A stretch of DNA of 64,000 nucleotides from assembly GCF_037975245.1 (NCBI RefSeq), contig NC_092579.1, positions 13,128,678-13,192,677 on the forward strand, read 5' to 3'. The notes under the pieces are model-generated. The model was given only the letters and a program-made list of their open reading frames with translations, searched no databases and was not told the DNA's origin. Shown in pieces: positions 34,378 through 46,700 of the stretch. Source of the DNA: Apostichopus japonicus. Taxonomy: Eukaryota > Echinodermata > Holothuroidea > Aspidochirotida > Stichopodidae. Made by a program: the position numbers and the translations under genes. Each line of letters starts with the position of its first letter. Positions within the stretch are counted from its first letter, which is position 1.

Positions 34378-36894
34378 CTCTATAGCTTCTGTCCAATTTC
34401 AGACAAAACTTGTCCCTTGACGGTTAGTGATCCACAACTGGGTCTGGGGTACTCTTTACTTTTCTTTTCTTTACAGGGCAATTTCTCAACACCAATAGGA
34501 ATACCAACATAGGAAGACTTTCAGCTATACAAGATTTTTTCTCATAATGCCATCTTTCTTTCAGGTTAATAACTGTAATCGAGGTAACGTTAAAGTTCTG
34601 TGAGGAGCTGCAACTGAAGAATGAGTCATCTGGTTCACGATCAAACACATTGAACCGAATAGAAATTTCAATTGAATGAAAACAGAATAGCACGTTCTTG
34701 GGAACATCAAAATAAACAGGGTTTGTCCTTAAATGAAGCAAACAATTATCTGCAAAAGAAAGAAACAATTATCTGCAACCGAATTTTAGTCTTGATATGT
34801 CATACCATGTAAAAAAAAAAATATTTGAGTGTAATGTTTCTATGGCAGTATAGCTGATCAGATATTAACCTTTTTGGAATGATCCTTTGACAAACTTAAT
34901 CATAACATTAACCTCATTAAGTGATGGCTGAAATGTTAACACTTTTCTAATAACTCAACCAAACAGGTGCTTTTAATTTCTTGTAAACACCAGAGCACCC
35001 TTGGATAGCAGTCAACATTACTTATCCTTGACAAATATATGTAATGCATGCATGGTAAACATGTTATTTGAGGCTATAACATTCTTGTTTTCATTTTTTG
35101 TGTTGCATACATGTGAGAAGTTATCCCCAATGTTGATATACAGTAGATTATGTTATCCAGGCCACTCTCAAGGAATCCCTTTTGATTAAAAGGTAATTTC
35201 TCAAAAATTATAAAAGTACAACCTAGAATGAAAGAACATGTTTTTTCACATGTCTACAACTTATCTTACTTAATCCTGTGCCTAGAGTCATGTTTTAAAG
35301 GTGATAGTGTGGATGGCAACATATAAGTTCCACAAAAACGTATTAACCAAAATGATACAAGTTGTTAGTTTGGATTATTGTCACTACGAATGTTTAAATC
35401 TTCCAGAGATGTGATTTCATGTGCTTTCTTCATTTGTGATAAAGTTATAAATAGGCTAGGCCTTTCTAAACACAGCATACTGTAGCTGTTTATGCAAATC
35501 AAAAGCACATAACCTAAATGTGATTAGTATCGCTGACAACCAGCTAGTTTCCCATTCAGTCTTTCCTTCAGTTTATACCAATGTGAGCACATATGTCACC
35601 TATAGTGGTTTTACTGTGAGACTCACAAGTTTGTCTTATCTCATGGTGAAATCACCAAATCTCCCATGGGAAAATTCTTAAACTGGTAAAACAAACAGGA
35701 TACAAAGCTTTTGAAAAAGTCAAAGAAGGCTGCCAATAAATGCAATGCTGAACACAAATACCTAGTAAGTATTTTAATGAAATCAAAAACTTTTATTTGA
35801 CATTGCTGCCTAGGATGTTTAGTAAAATCATAACTTTTGAGCTCTGGTCTCCAGGATTAGTTTTGGAAGTCCACAGGGTTCAGGTTAACACCTATGAGTA
35901 TGACTAGTATGAGGGATAAGTAGGTCTGTCAGAGCTGTCTCAACTTCACCTCAATTTTGCACAAGACCTAGGCTAGTTGTAATTTAGGTTAACAGGCCTA
36001 GGCCTACTACTTAAGTGCCAATCAGCTTTCCTCAGTTGAACTACAAACATTGTCACACTAACATTACAATCCACATATGGTCAGTTCTCAGTCATTTCCT
36101 ATGTAAAGCAGTTTCATATATGTGTCAGTATCAAATATCACCAAATTAACAAGAACTTACCTAATCAATAAGCAGATTTTACAGTGCAATTTGGAGAGTG
36201 GTTACAACACGATCATATGAATATTTTCTGTACACAACGTTATAGTAACACAAATAGTACAGTACTACAAGCAGGTCGAATCATCAATTTCTCCAAGCTC
36301 AGTTATAGCCTACAACAACAACAATAAAGCCTAGTGTTATTATATGTACACGTTGACAGCGTGTTGTGGCACACCAATGCTGTAACACTAACAAGTAACA
36401 ATACTAAAGAAACAACGAAGAATCCAAAACAATTCCGTAATGTTAGAAAGTTTCCTCACAAATTACTTTAAAGTGCATCGAATGAAATCTTTATATACCA
36501 ACCATGACATATGATGCAATAAACTTGTAATCTCAGGGTTATCCATTTCGTCAGATTCAATTCAAGCTTCCTGCACTTAACCAGCTGTAGCCTGTGGTAT
36601 AGGTATGGTACATTTACTAAAGCTTGTTTACCGAATGGGGGCGGGCTAATAAAATTGACATTGCACAATGTGTTGAAACAAGAACAGGTACCTGGATTAA
36701 ATATAAATAACTTCCAAAGAGTGTTGAGTATTGGTGACTAGTTCTGGGGTCTGATTTCATCATGTATTTCTGATTTCAGAAACTTTGATGGTCATCATTT
36801 TATTATGATTATGATCTGATTATGATTATGATCTTCCCGCTCATTTAATTAAAGGTCAATCAGTTTATTTCCTGATTGAATTGTCAACACCCCA
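34378..36894. other. GTPBP1 5' region, unassigned
   Basis: Probable leader exon(s) and promoter of GTPBP1. A minus-strand open frame of 114 codons (34768-34424) directly upstream of the start has no recognisable features and may be leader sequence. A GGGGGCGGGC box lies at about 36636-36645 and could mark a promoter. No other gene seen. Confidence 0.35.
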
Positions 36895-36908
36895 GTCGCC
36901 ATGGAAAC
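36895..36908. promoter_or_regulatory. X-box (RFX-type) palindrome upstream of GTPBP1
   Basis: GTCGCCATGGAAAC fits the RYYNYY-N-RRNRAC rule, about 2.5 kb upstream of the GTPBP1 start codon and near the GC box at 36636. Binding unproven. Confidence 0.3.
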
Positions 36909-39900
36909 CATATACATCACACGTAAAGTTTTGCAGTTCAAATAAATTAACATTTGCATATATATCAATTCCATTTTCCTTCTAAATCAAAACCATCCTC
37001 GAAAAGCAACCAGAAATAATTAATAAAACTTTGCATCGAATTTTGTGCGTGTTTCAAGAACAGTATGATGAAATGGATGATGAATCACAAAATTGCAAAA
37101 AGTTACATCAGCCGAACGCCATTGTGGCTACATATATTGATTGTAAAATTGTCTTTCTTCAAGGAAGAATGCTACGGTAGTCCAAACCCTAGATCTATGA
37201 TGTAGACTATTCGAAGTGATTTTGGGATTGAGAAAATACAAGAGAAGCAACGTACGAGGAGTCTGGTGATGTATTGTTTTCAAGTGTCATGTTATCCTAA
37301 TATTCCATTAGCACAAACTTCCTAATTTTTGAAATTCTGCCTAATTTGTTATAAATACTCATTATGTATTTTCATCGCATGGACATTTAATTTAAATGGT
37401 TTTTAGTGTTCATTGCCTTTTCGTTTTGTTTTCAGTAGGCTACTATAATAAATAACAAAAAATATTAAAGTGGCCGTCACATTGTTTTAAACAAAATTTC
37501 GGTTTACTGGGATATTCTCTAATGTACAAGTTAGGCATCACGGCTTCAGTATATCCAGTGAATTAAGGGACCGACCCTCTCCTCTGAATTTTCGCTCCTT
37601 TGCTGTGTCTAAAGTTAAGCTGGATAATCTTTACTCAATACAAGGTAGAAGGGGAGAATAAAGAGCCCCCTACGCACTGATGTCATTACATCATCAACAT
37701 TACTTAACCAATGTTTTCACGTGCACCGCTATTTCGGTAGTACTTTCAGCATAGCATACTTGTGTTTTTTAGAGGGCTCCCCTCTTGTGAGGCATCATGT
37801 ATAACTGCTTAATTAGTTCTTCAAGCCTTTTGTCGAATTTCATAGGCTCTCCAAGAGAAATTATAAATGGGACTAAACATTTCATCCATCCGGTGTTAAC
37901 TCGATACTGATAGTTCGTTCGTATGACATAACACACGATTCCTATTGGTGGTGGTGTTTCTTTCTTCAATTCATGGTGTAATTTAGAAAAGATTGTGCGA
38001 CAGACTATTGAAAAGGGAAATATCTTCTAATGCAAGATGACGGTGGTGACAAATAGACCCTCGTAAAATATACCCGACTATTTATGAGAGCACTTTATAT
38101 CACTCCGAAGAATGAATGACGTATGTAGGGGTAGTGTTATATTGTTTTGAAATTATTGCGTAAATTTAGACAAGATTGTGCAACAGGATATTGAAAAATC
38201 AAAATTTTCTCTAATGCATCCATGCATGCTATTTGTAAGCATTACTACGGTGGCAAGAAACCCATGTAAATATATTTCGATATTGATAAGAGCAAGTTTG
38301 CTTCGCACCTAATAATGAATGGAGAATGTAGGGAAGTGGTAGGGGAGAGGAAGGCACACAACAGAGTATCTACTAATTCTCAAGTTGCGCCAGTTTTTAC
38401 ATATGTCCAGGACATAGGAGGAGGCAGAGGGGTGGGGGGGGGGGTGGAAATGGGGGAGGGAGGCTTGCAGAGTGTTCATGTATTAATCGCATAGATGATT
38501 AAGAGTGGTGCTTCAATGAATCTTAGTCTGGAGAAAGGATTTATATCAAAAACTAGTAGGCCGATGAGCATAAAAATAATAAAATAGTAGTTAACATATC
38601 AGTTCAGTTTCATTGATATTGAAATATCATTTATTCTCTCCTTCAATGAACAGTACTTCAGTTAAACAATTAGTCATCTTTCACTGTAATGATGCAATAT
38701 GATGCTTGGCACTAATTAAAGCCTGTCAAAACTGTCCAGCACACACTACCAACTTTTGCATGGCAGCTTTTGATATGAGCAGGAGCCCATGTAGTGGTGG
38801 GGTGGGGTTGGGGGAGGGGGGTGTGGTTGGGGTGTTTGTGTATGTACACAAAACATTTTAAGTAGTTATTAGCACAAACCTTGTGTGTAGACCTTAATAT
38901 AGAACTAATTCATAGCCTCAGTATGCCTTGGAATGCATCATTTCACATTTCAATTTTTCTGGGAGGAGTTACTAATATTTCATTTATGTTCATCGTATGG
39001 AGATTAAATTTGATGGAATATTTGTCTATATTCCCATCTCATTTTCCTTCGAAATAAAAACGAGACACCCCCCCCCCCCTACAATACAGTTATCTTCAAC
39101 GACACATTGTCTCCTTTTAAGTCCTGGATACACACCTGATGTTGTAATAGCTTGATATTGATACTTCTGTAAAACACTATCAAAGACTCCTAAACGAGCC
39201 CAGGTCCTCGCAAGCTAGTCGTCCAACGTGCCTGCTTGAATGTATCACTGGTAAAGCAACATTGCTTTTTGCTTTTCCTTGTTTCTTTAATTCTTTATTT
39301 GCCAGTGGCATTCAATTCAAGTAAAGGTGAATGACCTCTGCACACTGTACTTGGATCTATAGGACTGTATTAAGGTATATTTTCTACCCAATTTTTTTAT
39401 GAGAAGATTTAGAAAAAGAATCAGGAGTTAATATGCTGGTAAAACCAATCCTTTATCTACAGTGCAAGAGCCTGAACTGATTGGATATAAGAAGTCACAG
39501 CCTCAACTAGACAAAGAGTTTCATGATGAATATTTAAAGTGGATCGTGCTGCAAAGGTGTTTTTTTTATTAAGGAGGGGGAAGGGAATTCCTTCATGAAA
39601 GATCCAAACAGTCAACCAGGCAACAATTCCAAAAGTATGTATCCATCGAGGGTTCCGTTACTGACATTTCTGAGATCCCTGTTTGTTTAAGTCTGTAGGA
39701 AGTTCAAACTGCATTCCTGTTAACCCCTGTGAGGTACCCCTATCACTACTGGCCTAAACTAAGCAGCCATTTTCAACATGGAACTTTTGACCCTTTGGAC
39801 CAGGCATTTATGTTTATCTCACCTGCAGTACCCAAAAAAGTTGTGGACTACTAGGTGGTCAATTTGAGCAAAAGATTGGCCTATTACAAAGCAGACCTAC

Positions 39901-40156
39901 GAATTTACCCTGCCAATAGTTAGATGCAATACTGATGAGCTTCCATACGCTGATGTTTAAATGTCTGGATGTTCTACGTAGAGGAATAACCCTACAACGT
40001 GTCAATGATGCAGTGGTCAACCTGGCAAGGTTTGGAGATGTTTCGTCTGGATGGACCTTTGAAGCCATCTCGAAGACAAGATAGCTCTCTTCTACATTGA
40101 CAATAAGTAGACTGCATACCCTCTATGAAGTCCTCGATGCAATACCTCCATGCGGT
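36909..40156. other. intergenic DNA between GTPBP1 and TELO2
   Basis: No gene recognised. It contains a diverged duplication of ~190 bases (about 37978-38160 and 38161-38345, each with TTTAGA(A/C)AAGATTGTGC), G-rich runs near 38435 and 38800, and a C run near 39070. Confidence 0.4.
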
Positions 40157-40348
40157 TCTTCAAGCTGGGAATGACTCAGTGTGTCAGTCCTTCAAGCTGG
40201 GAATGACTCAGAGTGTCAGTCCTTCAAGCTGGGAATGACTCTAAGCGTCAGTCCTTCAAGCTGGGAATGACTCAGAGTGTCAGTCCTTCAAGCTGGGAAT
40301 GACTCAGAGTGTCAGTCCTTCAAGCTGGGAATGACTCAGAGTGTCAGT
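40157..40348. repeat. 32-bp minisatellite, 6 units
   Basis: Six head-to-tail copies of a 32-bp unit: TCCTTCAAGCTGGGAATGAC then TCAGAGTGTCAG. Three of the last four copies are identical; copy three differs by three bases. It lies downstream of TELO2. Confidence 0.93.
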
Positions 40349-40784
40349 TTGGTCTTGTTTAGCTGCTTGTGTCACCTTTCGTCAAGGTTTAATTCCTATC
40401 AAGGAAGCAAAAAAAGGGGAAACTTTGGTACATTTCAAATCAACACAATCGCTGAAATGCGTCTTTGAAAATGGCAGCAATGACCTTACCATTGGCTTTG
40501 AAAGCATTGACATGCCTTATATAGCTAACCATAATTGACTTGGTATATGATGATATAAAAGCAATTTAATGATTCGAAGATAATCCCCTCATTTTGTTTT
40601 AACGGCACAGCCAAAACTTCCCTTAAGTTTTGTTGAGATTGCACAGATCAATGGGCACTTTTAATTTTTTTTGTTATGTCAGACAAAGCATCATTATTCT
40701 ACATAAAACTGTGTAAACTTCCCAAGTTCTTGTGGTAAGTTATGGCACCTGAATTAGACTGCATGTAAGTAAACAGGTTCCTGG
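40349..40784 (-). other. TELO2: TELO2 3'UTR region
   Basis: Non-coding sequence after the proposed TELO2 stop. There is no canonical AATAAA on the minus strand, but ATTAAA hexamers occur at 40665-40660 and 40570-40565. Confidence 0.4.
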
Positions 40785-43700
40785 TTATAGGTAAACTGAC
40801 AAAATGGCTGAAAGCACAAACTGATTTACCTTTTTAATAGCATCCTGCAAGAGAAGTATAGTCTGAGCAGCTTGTTTCTTGCATTCTGGTTCTGGATCTT
40901 TCTCAACAATATCTGACAAGAGAAAGAAGTCATGCAAAATTAGGAAAAACAAAACAAAACTGTGATGTAATATTTATGGAATGTTATTAAATTATTCTGT
41001 AAGCACCTCTTTTTCCCTCCTAGCAGCTCTGAAAATAGTGTCTACTTCTCTGTTCTCACACATAAAGAAAGAGTTAAATTGTTTGTTTTTTAGTGACTGA
41101 CGTTTAATCCTTCTACAACAATGAATTTTTAGCCACAGGTGTCAGTGTTTAGACGGCATGTATTGCTTACTTGGAGATTTCTTTGCTACATTTGTGATTG
41201 GCTCTTTGAAGAGGTTCTAATTAAAATTAATATCTTTGGAGGTGTCTTCTTATTTCGACCAATAAACAGTTCGGATACAACAATATGATACACATATACA
41301 AAATAAATATGATATACATATACAACATGATTGGTAGATTTTTGTAAATCGCCCCAAGTTCAGCAGATCTGACTTACCACTCGAATCAGAAGGATATAAT
41401 CATGATTTTGTTTTACTAACAACCGTGACTAATATGATCTTTTTGATTGAACTTTCACAAGTTTTTCATCGTCGTCCTGACAATAATTTGAGAAAGAGAA
41501 ATAAATCGACTGAAATCAATCCAAACTTTTCATAGTTTATATTGGAATAGCAAATCCTATGTATTTTATAGGCTTTATAGCCTAGCATTTATTAATCAAC
41601 TTCCAGGACAAGGTTCCCTAACCTGAAGTCCATCCTCTATTCCCATGATGGAAGGTAAAACTGAAGATTTGTTTATTTTCACCCTATTTTATGCAATTAT
41701 TGTTGCAATGTAAGCCTACCATGCTAGATTTTAACCCTGATAGAGAGTACTGGACAGCTTAACATTCACTATAAAAATTACAAACTTTTGATCTGATGTT
41801 AAGGAAACACAATACAATGCCTGACTGGGCATCCATTAGCTTTAAGCTGAGGGAGAGGGTAAAGGGGATGTATGGCAGGTATTCCAAACAAAAGCCTATT
41901 ATTAAATTATCAGTCCTAGTTTTTCTTGTTTTTATATTCCTTACCTTCAAGCCACATTTGACATTCAATCAGGTCAGACTGTAGATCCGTTGTTATGGTG
42001 TGAGTTGGCACACTGAGAATCACCATAGAAACAGCAAACATGATGGCCCTGCGAACATAACTGTTCAAAAGAAGGAGTGTATCAAAATTTTGGCCAAACA
42101 GGGTAGAGATAAATATTTTATAACTGAGAGACATAGTCCCACAAAAGTCAGCTAATCTTGAAAGCCACGAGTCATGCATTCAAGCATAAATTAAAAATAT
42201 TTAACTAATGCTGAATGTGAAAGTTATAGATGACAAAACAATAAATTTGTCTCTGCTAATATTGTTACAATATTTGGTAGATCTCCCCCCCAAATTCAAG
42301 AGTAGTTAACACAAATATTGGTTAATGCTGAAAGTTAACTGAGAGTTAAGAAAACATTTCACTTGTCTAAACTCATACTCATAGTGATACAGGTTCAAAA
42401 AATCTCCCCAAGAAATGCACCGTGACATAAAATGCTCATAAAGGATTTCAATTTCCAAATTTTTACATAAAAATATAAAAAAATAAAAAAAGAAGAAAGC
42501 TGCATCCATATTGAATCACAACAAAACCATAAACAAAAAGACTAATGATCAAATTTTGGTGGCATCAGTTTCTGACAGTTGAAACAAATCAATTGTAGAA
42601 CATGTACCAAAAACTCACGGTTCAACGTGATACCTGATCGCCCACGTGAATTGCAAAAGAGTCTTAGCCATTTGACGACAGATCTGAAAGAGAGTAGGGT
42701 ACCAAAAAAAAGTTTCAGATTAGAGAGGGTGTTTTCTTCTTCTTTATCTGTTTAACTTATTTTCAAGTTCAGCAATTTCAGAGGTATAAGTGGGTAATCT
42801 TTTGTGATTCAAAGTTCAGATTTCACCAACAGGCTTCATTCAATTGTTTCAAGAGAATATTACAAAGATAAACAAAGCGATCTATACACAAAGCGTATAT
42901 GTCAGAATAACTTACCGTTGTATTTTGAGCAGAATGGAGGATTATTGCTAGAGTGTGAACCAGTCTTCCAAGCAAGAAAAAGTCACCAGCAAGGAGGTTC
43001 ATGGTATTCATTGGGCTGTCAAGAAAAGACAGAAAAACAAAAGGAGTGAAAAACCAATTCATGAGAAAGAAATTTTATGTAAATGCACCTGGGTGTTTTG
43101 TTAGGTTTATAGTATTTGTTAGGTCCCATTTACATTTAAATTCTTCACATTCCACTAGATCAACTCAGTTAATATGTGTAAGTACAGATTTCTGACTAAA
43201 ATGGCTATTAACTGAAAACCAGCCGATAGCACTTAATAACAATAACAAATTTGCCCCAATGCTTATATGCAAACTAGACTTGCCCTATAGGTGGCCCATT
43301 TGGACAATTTTCTTTATGGTTCTTTCAAGACAAAATTCAAAGCACTTGTATTGACAGTGTTTTCAGGCTCTTGCAGTGTTTGCACTTTCAATGTAAGTGG
43401 ACCATTTGTCATGAGAACATGTCCTTCATACAAAAGGAAGGTACACTATCATATATTAGAAAACTCCAGCAATATTGAATCAAACTTTTCTATTTCTTTC
43501 ACTTTTATTAGCCTTTTTGAATCATTTCAAATAGCATGAGAATAATAAGGGGAAAAAAAACATCAGAATTATTGTATGCAAGTGTTCCCACTCACCTATC
43601 ATATGTCTTCATAAGAGGAAAAAAGAAGTGGCCAGCTACCGCTGCAAATTTATTCGCCGATGCTTGAGGGCCTTGCTTGGTTGCCTAGCAACAGAAAAAA

Positions 43701-46700
43701 AATTCCCATGGCAAACTATGATTAACATGATTATTTTAAATCTATTCCTCTGGAAAGACAAGTGAATATTGTGATATCACACTTGAAATAATCTGACATT
43801 AGACATTAACATGATTTATTAATATTATTATTATTACTTTTATTATTATTATTATTATAACCTTGTTTTTTTTTCCTTCTCAAGCTGTGAGTTTTTCCAT
43901 GACCTGTTTAACTTACAGAGGCAAACCTCCTGGTCTTACTCTCGACTCTCTTCTGGACAATTTCCCTCCAATTCTCTGTTCCCGGCATTTGGTTGATAGG
44001 TATAAGCTGGTCCTTGGAAGAAGACTTTGAGGTTATATCTTTTTGGTCTTGAGTTGGTCTAGAGAGTTCTTGAGCAGCAGAGGACAACACCTATGATTGG
44101 CATAAAATAAAATAATTAATAAATACCAGCGATTAACAGAGAGAATACTAATTGTAATTATCACATTAATCATATGTCCAGTGAGAGGGGTTATTATGGT
44201 GGCAGAATATGTGACATTAATGTCTTAACAAAACAGATTTTATTTGCTAATTCTAAACACTGTTATTTACAGGTGAATTATTTTTTGCCAGGTGAACACT
44301 ATTTCAGGAAATTGATGACAGTGGGTTGCCTGTGATATCATGAGGGTAACGGTGTGTGGAACATACAGTATATCTAAATGTACGTAAAGATACAAAAAAT
44401 GAGAGAATTAAAGTAACTCTAGCTATTTTATTGAACTGTATCCTACAAGAGCCAGTAAATAACTGATAGAGAAAGTAACTTAATGTAAGAACAAAGAAAC
44501 ATGTGCACGTATGACTCGAGATGAACATTTCCTAGGAACTGACGAGCAGACCCACAGACTTGGCACAAGCTTGAACAAAGGCTTGAAGTCATTCTGTCCA
44601 AAGACCAAAAAGATTCAAAATACTGCTTTTGGTTTTAATTTCCATCAAATTAGGATGCATCAGATACCATGTTCACTGGTTTATTGTTGCCATTGTACTC
44701 TCACTGTAAAGTTGGAAACCCTATCAAATCAAAGATCAAAATGATAGAATGAAAAATAAACCAAAACAGCAAGTAAAGCAAAACAAATTTACAAGGATGC
44801 TAAGATTATGCTCTCCTTTCATTACTTAAATATAAATTTACCCCTACACCAACGTTTTAAATGAGTGAGGTGTACGGACACTAACCTCCAACATATCAAT
44901 CCGTTGCCTGATGTTGTAGTTACGGTCATAGAACTGCTCTGTGAGGTAACTTGCCACCTGGCAAGAGAAAGAAAAACACTTTTACAAAAAGTAAAAAGTA
45001 GCAATCAGCAATGGCTACAAGTAATTGTGCATAAGGGGAAAAATGAATCAAAAAAATCCAAATCAAATATTTTATCCCTTTGCTATCAATGGCCATGTAT
45101 CCCTTGTTAATCCTCTCTCAGCCCATTTCAGAGTTGCATAAAATAAAACTGATGAGAGACTTGGTCACAAAGGGATGCAAGGTTCTATGGACTCTGTCTT
45201 TTTACCAATAACAAGCAATACAAGGCTATTAAGGATCAAAATCAAGCTTAGGAGTAACGTGCTGATTCTGAAGTTACTCGAACTAACCCTGCGACGTAAA
45301 TTGCATGGTTAATGGTCCTTTAATACCTTCAGCATCAGTCACTCGGTAAAACAGTCTAGCATCTGAAGTAAAATGTCTCTCACTCTATTTAATTAGTCTT
45401 CCTTTTCAAATCAATCATGCTATAATGATAGTTAGCTGCTGTCTTTGGTACCTCAGTAAACTCCACAGAGTCCACTTCTCTCAATCTTATCTTTAGGCTA
45501 TTGTTAATATCATAAACTGACTAATACTTAACTAGTTTAGCATTCTGCTAAAATTTGAGACAAAAAAAAAGGTCATTTTATAGGTGTATTTAGCAGGGGT
45601 GATAAGCAGTATAATTTGTCAGTTAAATCTGAAATAACAATTCTTTTTGAAAATCTACATGAAGAAGCCAATCAGTGGATGTCTGTTGCCTGGCAATGTT
45701 CTGCTTATGGTCAGCCCCTCATCCTAGCAGTGGTGTCACCAAACATTTCAATCTTGGGGGGGGGGGGGGTGGGGTACAGCAATTAATAAGGGGGGCACAA
45801 ATGTTTATTTATGAATGACATTCTGGGGGAGGAATCTAAGGGAAGGGGATGTCCCACCCCCCTTATAGAATTTTTTTATTAATCAAGGGTCCTTAGATGC
45901 AATCCAGTGCTATATTTTGCAACTTGAAGTAACTTTATGTTCAAGAATTTTTGGGCTTAGCCGGTCCGATATTTATGTTTGTAATTGAGGCAGATAAAGT
46001 TCTTGTTTGAGTATAATTTGTAACACAATAAATTGCATCTGGTGGGGCACCTGGGGGGCACAATTTTTTGGGAGGGTACGTGCCCCCCCCCCCAGGCCAC
46101 CCCTTGGCGACGCCACTGCATCCTAGCATCCTGAATATATCTCTCCAACTCACCGGTACAGGACAATGCACAGTCAATGCACACAAACAGGATAACTTTA
46201 ATTCTGCAAAGTTCTCTGTGTGGTAGTTATCTTCTAAATGTAATAAAATTTTTGCAAATTCCACAGCAATCTAAAAGAGGTAAACAAAAACAAAAAATGA
46301 AAGAAAGAAAATGTCCAGAAGCCTAAATTAAGGAAAAATCGCATGGGTAAAAAAGTTGTAAATTCAGTTATACCTTAGTTTTAGAGTCAATATATGAAAG
46401 CAGAATGTTTGTTGAAATTGAAACCAAGATGGACTATTTGCCTGATTTTCAAATCTCTGAAAGCAAGTTCCAAAGCATCATCTTATTTACTGAAAACTCT
46501 CTGTTGCATTTGTACAAAAAGACTAATGAATGCAACAAAGGGATTTTATGATTTCATTTCATCCTAATTTGACGTTCTCAAATGTAAGCTTGACATTTAA
46601 CTTGCAAGTAATTTGATATACAGACTTCATGACTGACAGAGACAACCCTACTGTCATTGAATGAACCTCACCTCTGATAGATCATCCGGTTTCCTGCGGA

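Noticed and set aside
34424-34768. 114-codon minus-strand open frame just upstream of GTPBP1
   Set aside because: No recognisable domain, ordinary AT-rich composition, and it stops before the GTPBP1 start; best treated as leader or intergenic sequence.
42619-42683. Shorter TELO2 exon 17 ending at 42634 (donor GTATCA)
   Set aside because: It keeps the frame but drops five residues conserved in the human protein; the donor 15 bases further on (GTGAGT) restores R-Y-H-V-E-P-Y-V-R-R and is a better consensus.
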